Below are positions 60,175-64,000 of a DNA stretch of 64,000 nucleotides, piece by piece. Location of the stretch: NCBI RefSeq assembly GCF_019711685.1, contig NZ_JAIGYQ010000003.1, forward strand, positions 102,519 through 166,518, read 5' to 3'. The stretch comes from Helicobacter turcicus. GTDB taxonomy: Bacteria; Campylobacterota; Campylobacteria; Campylobacterales; Helicobacteraceae. The first letter of the stretch is position 1, and every line of letters starts with the position of its first letter. The notes under the pieces are model-generated. The model saw nothing but the letters and a program-made list of their open reading frames with translations. It was not told the origin of the DNA and made no database searches. The translations under genes were made by a program, and so were the position numbers.

Positions 60175-62358
60175 ATGGATAAAGTGAAATTAAACATTAG
60201 TGGAATGCATTGTAGTGCGTGTTCTGCGAGTATTGAAAAGAATTTACAAAAGATTCCAGCTATCACAAATATTAAAATAAATGCTATTAGTGGGCGCGCA
60301 AAAATCGCCTTTGATGGCACAAAAATTTCTGCTGAAGAGATTATAGATTTAATTACTTCTTATGGATTTCCTGCAAGTTTTGATGATTCTAAAGCAGAAG
60401 AAATAGCGTATATTAAAAACTTAAAACAGCGCTTGTTGGTTGCAATTCCTCTATTTTTAGGGATTTTTGTCTTGCATATGGGTGGATTCCATAGTGTGTG
60501 GAGTGGTGTTTTACAGCTTCTTTTAGCAAGTGTAGTGCAGTTTTATTGTGGTTATCCTTTTTATAAGGGTGCAAAAAGTTTTTTAAAAACAAAATCTGCG
60601 GATATGAATGTGCTAATTGCGCTTGGGACAAGCGTTGCATATGTGTATTCTGTATATTTATTTGCATTAGGAGAGAGTGGATTTTATTTTGAAGGAAGTA
60701 GTGCTGTGATTTGCTTTGTCCTTGTAGGGGAGTATTTAAAATCTAGTGCGAAAAAAAAGGCAAGTGATGGTGTGGCAATGTTAGCGTCTATTTTGCCTAC
60801 GCAAGCAAGGTTGGTTGAGTTAGAATCCAAAACAGATTCTGCAACAAAATTGAATTTACAAAGTGCCACACAAGAAAACATAAGGTGGATTGCCATAGAT
60901 GCAATCAAAAAAGGTGATGTGTGCTTAGTGCTAAGTGGAGAAAAGATTCCACTTGATGGGGTAGTGCTTAGTGGTAAGGCGGAAGTGAGTAGCGCACATA
61001 TCAATGGTGAAGAGTTGCCAAAGGTTATAGAATGTGGTGCTGAAGTGGTGGGTGGAAGTTTGGTGCTTAATGGAGAACTTGAAATTAGAGCAAATAAGGA
61101 CGCTAATGCATTTTTTGTCTATGAAATGCTAGATTTGCTAGAACTCTCACAAAGTCAAAAGCCTCCAATTGGCAGACTTGCAGATAAAATCGCAAGTGTT
61201 TTTGTGCCTAGTGTAGTGTTAATTAGTGTTTTAGCCTTTGCTATTTGGCTAGTTTTAGGGAAGGATTTAGCATTTGCGCTTTCTATTGCAGCAAGTGTGC
61301 TTGTAATCTCATGTCCTTGCGCACTTGGGCTTGCCACGCCTTTGGCGATTGTATGTGCGAGTGTACGTGCTAAGAGTTTGGAGATTTTGATAAAAACACC
61401 AAATATTTATGAAAAAGCACAAGAAATAAAAACCATTGTATTTGACAAGACTGGCACGCTTACAAAGGGAGAAATTGCTGTAAAAGAATGCAAGGTTTTA
61501 ACGCAAAAGGGAGAGGAGTTTGTAAAATCTGTGGCAAAAACACTACAACAAAACAATCCTCACCCTATTGCAAAGGCAATTTTGGAATTTGCGAAGGATT
61601 CTGTAACACTTCCGCTAAATGCTAGGGAATATGAGATTGCAAAGGGTGTTAAGGGTGAGATTAATGGCGAGAAGTATTATTTTGGGCAGCTAGAGTGGGT
61701 AGAGTCTTGCACAAAAGTTAGCATTAAAAAAGGAGAGAACGCAATTGCTCTTGCAAGTGAAAGTGAAATTTTGGCATTGTTTTATTTACAGGATTCTATT
61801 AAGGAGAGCGCAAGAGCAACGATTAATGCACTTAAAAAACGTGGAATTGTGCCAATTATTTTAAGTGGAGATAATACACAAAGTGTGGAAAAAGTGGCAA
61901 AAGAACTTGGAATCACAGAGTTTTTTGCTTCCATTTCTCCGCTTCAAAAGGCAGAAATTGTGGCGGAGCTTGCTAAAAAAGGCAATGTGTGCTTTGTGGG
62001 TGATGGAATTAATGATGCACTAGCGCTTAAAGAAGCGAGTTTTGGGATTTCCTTTATTGAGGCAACGCAATTAGCGCAAGAAGTTGGTGATGTGTTGCTT
62101 TTAAAAAATAATTTATGGGGTATTGTGGAAGTTTTTGACCTCTCAAGCGCAACTTTGCACAACATTAAAGAGAATCTGTTTTTTGCATATGTGTATAATA
62201 TCGTGCTAATTCCTATTGCTGCTGGAGTGCTGTATCCTTGGCTAGGAATTGTAATGCAACCTGCATTTGCTGGGGCTGCTATGGCGCTAAGTTCGTTAAG
62301 TGTGGTGGGAAATGCACTTAGAATCTCAAAAATAAGATTGGAAAAATGCGAAAAATAA
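60175..62358 (+). CDS. copA: Copper-exporting P1B-type ATPase
   Basis: Expels Cu(I) to the periplasm. One N-terminal HMA domain with GMHCSACSASIEK (residues 10-22), CPC in ISCPCALGLATPLAI, phosphorylation motif VFDKTGTLTKG, HP block NNPHPIAKA, and hinge VGDGINDALALKE. Eight membrane segments expected. 727 aa, the usual size. Its end overlaps flgA by 13 bases. Confidence 0.94.
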   Translation: MDKVKLNISGMHCSACSASIEKNLQKIPAITNIKINAISGRAKIAFDGTKISAEEIIDLITSYGFPASFDDSKAEEIAYIKNLKQRLLVAIPLFLGIFVLHMGGFHSVWSGVLQLLLASVVQFYCGYPFYKGAKSFLKTKSADMNVLIALGTSVAYVYSVYLFALGESGFYFEGSSAVICFVLVGEYLKSSAKKKASDGVAMLASILPTQARLVELESKTDSATKLNLQSATQENIRWIAIDAIKKGDVCLVLSGEKIPLDGVVLSGKAEVSSAHINGEELPKVIECGAEVVGGSLVLNGELEIRANKDANAFFVYEMLDLLELSQSQKPPIGRLADKIASVFVPSVVLISVLAFAIWLVLGKDLAFALSIAASVLVISCPCALGLATPLAIVCASVRAKSLEILIKTPNIYEKAQEIKTIVFDKTGTLTKGEIAVKECKVLTQKGEEFVKSVAKTLQQNNPHPIAKAILEFAKDSVTLPLNAREYEIAKGVKGEINGEKYYFGQLEWVESCTKVSIKKGENAIALASESEILALFYLQDSIKESARATINALKKRGIVPIILSGDNTQSVEKVAKELGITEFFASISPLQKAEIVAELAKKGNVCFVGDGINDALALKEASFGISFIEATQLAQEVGDVLLLKNNLWGIVEVFDLSSATLHNIKENLFFAYVYNIVLIPIAAGVLYPWLGIVMQPAFAGAAMALSSLSVVGNALRISKIRLEKCEK

Positions 62359-63257
62359 TTCTTTTTTTATTGTCTGTTATGTACACAAATATTGTATTTG
62401 GGCTAGATTATTTTGTGTTGCAAAAAGAATACCGCTTTAAAAATGAAGAAGTGTATGCAAAGGATTTATTTCCTGAACTTCCAAAGAATTTTTTTCTTTT
62501 TAGGATTCCAAATAGCTCTAATAACTATCAAGTTAAAAGTAGTCAAATCATTAGGTATTTTGAAAGCGAAGGTATTCCAGTGGGTGCTGAAGTGCCGATT
62601 ATTACCTTTAAACGTGCATTTAATGGGGAGCAAAATGGAATTAAAAATCACATTTTATCGGAGTTTTTGAGAGAATATAAAAAGAATAATATCCAAATTG
62701 ATGCAATCCATTTAGAGCAGATTACGTCGGTGAATTTCAAAGAAGATGCGATTAAATCTATTGATTTTCATTCAAAGTTATTAAAACGTAATACTGGGAG
62801 TTTTGATGTTGTGGTAGGGGAACAGAAAGGAAAACAAATACGGAATCGCAAAGTGTATTTTAAATATGTTATTGATGCGAAATTGCAGGCAATCCAAAGT
62901 AGTGAGCCAATTAGTGGGCGTGTGGGGGTGAGTTACAAGAACGCGCGCGTGGTTTGGATTCCATTTGAGCATGTGAGCAGTCCGTTAATGCAAGAACAAG
63001 AAATGGGTAAAGTCGCGGTGCGCTCTTATACGCCAAAGGATGTGATTATTACTAGGGATAGACTTATTCCAAAACGTGCTGTGAAAAAGGGAGATAGGAT
63101 TCTAGTTAGCGTGGTGGAAAATGGTGTGTTGTTAGAATTTGTTCTAGAAGCGCAAAAGGACGCAGCGGTTGGCGATGTCATAAAAGCGCGTGTGATTGAT
63201 GGAAAAAAGACTTACAAAGTGGAAATCATAGAAGAGGGCAAAGGAAAATTGCTATGA
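62346..63257 (+). CDS. flgA: Flagellar P-ring assembly chaperone FlgA
   Basis: Periplasmic chaperone for FlgI. Signal peptide MRKIILFLLSVMYTNIVFG. The C-terminal SAF/FlgA domain holds RSYTPKDVIITRDRLIPKRAVKKGDRILV (read as two blocks), then AQKDAAVGDVIKARVIDGKK, the typical FlgA ending. 303 aa; the N-terminal half is divergent. No sigma-54 box is seen in front of it; it overlaps copA and ubiX, so it may be transcribed with copper genes. Confidence 0.88.
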   Translation: MRKIILFLLSVMYTNIVFGLDYFVLQKEYRFKNEEVYAKDLFPELPKNFFLFRIPNSSNNYQVKSSQIIRYFESEGIPVGAEVPIITFKRAFNGEQNGIKNHILSEFLREYKKNNIQIDAIHLEQITSVNFKEDAIKSIDFHSKLLKRNTGSFDVVVGEQKGKQIRNRKVYFKYVIDAKLQAIQSSEPISGRVGVSYKNARVVWIPFEHVSSPLMQEQEMGKVAVRSYTPKDVIITRDRLIPKRAVKKGDRILVSVVENGVLLEFVLEAQKDAAVGDVIKARVIDGKKTYKVEIIEEGKGKLL

Positions 63258-63802
63258 GGCGCATTATTGTAGGGATTAGTGGTGCAAGTGGAGCTGGACT
63301 TGGACTGAAGTTTTTGAGATCCTTACCCGATGCATTGGAGAAATATTGCGTGATTTCAAAAGGAGCTAGGGAAGTTTTAAAACTTGAAGAGGAGCGAGTA
63401 GAGTTTGATTTTGGAGAATTACGGAATCTAAAATTGCTAGAAGATGAGGATTTAGGTGCGTGCATTGCAAGTGGTTCTTTTATCTGCGAAGCAATGGCTG
63501 TAATCCCATGCTCTTGTGATAGTTTAGCAAAAATTGCGTGTGGAATTAGCGATACATTATTATTGCGTGCGGCAAACGTGATGATAAAAGAGAATCGTAA
63601 ATTGCTTCTAGGTGTTAGAGAGATGCCTTTTAGTGTAATTGCATTAGAGAATATGCTAAAACTCTCTCGTTTAGGCGTGGTGATAGCACCGCCTATTTTT
63701 GGATATTATGCAGGAAGAAGTATTGAGGAAGTTGAGACATTATTAGTGGGAAAATGGTGTGATAGTTTAGGTATTGCCTATGATTACAAGCGTTGGAGAT
63801 AG
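63254..63802 (+). CDS. ubiX: Flavin prenyltransferase UbiX
   Basis: Makes the prenylated FMN cofactor for UbiD decarboxylases. FMN-binding GISGASGAGLGLKFL (residues 6-20), then GSFICEAMAVIPCSCDSLAKIACGI (as two blocks), ENRKLLLGVREMPFSVIALENMLKLS and IAPPIFGYYAGRSIEEV. 182 aa. It overlaps flgA by four bases; flgA next to this gene also holds in C. jejuni. Confidence 0.92.
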   Translation: MRRIIVGISGASGAGLGLKFLRSLPDALEKYCVISKGAREVLKLEEERVEFDFGELRNLKLLEDEDLGACIASGSFICEAMAVIPCSCDSLAKIACGISDTLLLRAANVMIKENRKLLLGVREMPFSVIALENMLKLSRLGVVIAPPIFGYYAGRSIEEVETLLVGKWCDSLGIAYDYKRWR

Positions 63803-63858
63803 CAAGCGGTCTCAACTTGGAAAAAGAAAGTATGAAGATTTAAGTCTCTCCAACCTTT

Positions 63859-64000
63859 CTAAACACAGAATCTTAACACCCCCCTATTTAATCTACCCTT
63901 AAGCTTATCTAGATATAATTCCACTTCCTTTTTTGCACTAAATTTTAAATCCCTTAAATTAGCATTTGCGTTTAACGCTTTTTGTTTCTTTTTAAAGGCT
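63859..64000 (-). CDS. C-terminal end of an unidentified gene, cut by window edge
   Basis: A minus-strand frame is open from the edge for 46 codons to TAG at 63861-63859. The translation is rich in Lys and Leu (FKKKQKALNANANLRDL, then AKKEVELYLDKLKGRL), typical of a helical C-terminus. No family recognised. The gap 63803-63858 between ubiX and this stop shows no clear terminator. Confidence 0.4.
   Translation of the reverse strand, partial: AFKKKQKALNANANLRDLKFSAKKEVELYLDKLKGRLNRGVLRFCV

Noticed and set aside
1..64000. CRISPR arrays, tRNA or rRNA genes
   Set aside because: No set of short regularly spaced repeats and no cloverleaf or rRNA-like segment was noticed in any intergenic gap; a covariance-model scan would be needed to be sure.

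Overview
The window is AT-rich, densely packed DNA from a Campylobacterales (epsilonproteobacterial) chromosome. It most likely comes from a capsulated, non-pylori (enterohepatic-type) Helicobacter or a close relative. The signs are Campylobacter/Helicobacter gene neighbourhoods (pyrD-M16 protease-dapA-SDR; modA-Mop-modB-modC; nrdB next to pcm; flgA-ubiX), a monomeric isocitrate dehydrogenase, a cytochrome P450 inside the capsule-export cluster, and promoters dominated by (TGx)TATAAT -10 boxes with weak -35 boxes. The species call is inference; no rRNA is present.

Layout. 1-3.1 kb: partial selA, a universal stress protein, and leuD-leuB with a small upstream gene. 3.2-6.8 kb: molybdate operon (modE-modA-Mop protein-modB-modC) behind a near-consensus promoter that overlaps a ModE-like operator. 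7.2-13.6 kb: housekeeping operon pyrD, M16 protease, dapA, FabL-like reductase, pgsA, rseP-like protease, yggS-like PLP protein. 13.8-20.6 kb: complete tryptophan pathway, with trpBA diverging from trpE-trpGD-trpCF (two gene fusions). 20.9-38.9 kb: capsule region. A leftward SGNH-hydrolase-like gene faces a rightward operon (membrane alpha/beta-hydrolase-like protein, P450, small membrane protein, kpsM, kpsT, kpsE, kpsD, a two-domain glycosyltransferase, kpsC, kpsS).

The most unusual structure lies between the SGNH gene and the capsule operon. A 3.45-kb cassette is bracketed by a 202-bp direct repeat with a single mismatch. The repeat duplicates the capsule promoter region and the first 25 codons of the first capsule gene. 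The cassette carries a Cj0814-like flagellum-dependent secreted protein gene behind a sigma-28-type promoter, an unrecognised exported protein, an outer-membrane beta-barrel gene with an in-frame stop, and a C39-like peptidase. The last three resemble a small export/assembly system of the Fap kind (a C39 peptidase beside an OM barrel and an exported protein), but the set is not one I recognise.

38.9-45.6 kb: exported OB-like protein, DsbA-like oxidoreductase, YceI-like protein and a five-gene branched-chain amino-acid ABC transporter (livJHMGF). 45.6-46.6 kb: a gene-poor scar with a DUF2971 fragment, palindromes and small ORFs. 46.6-64 kb: icd; a DsbC-like protein followed by an Mla-type lipid transporter (mlaE, mlaF, mlaD and auxiliary lipoprotein); folB; bcp; then leftward htrA, cdsA-dxr, and nrdB-nitrilase-pcm; then rightward copA-flgA-ubiX; and the end of an unidentified leftward gene at the right edge.
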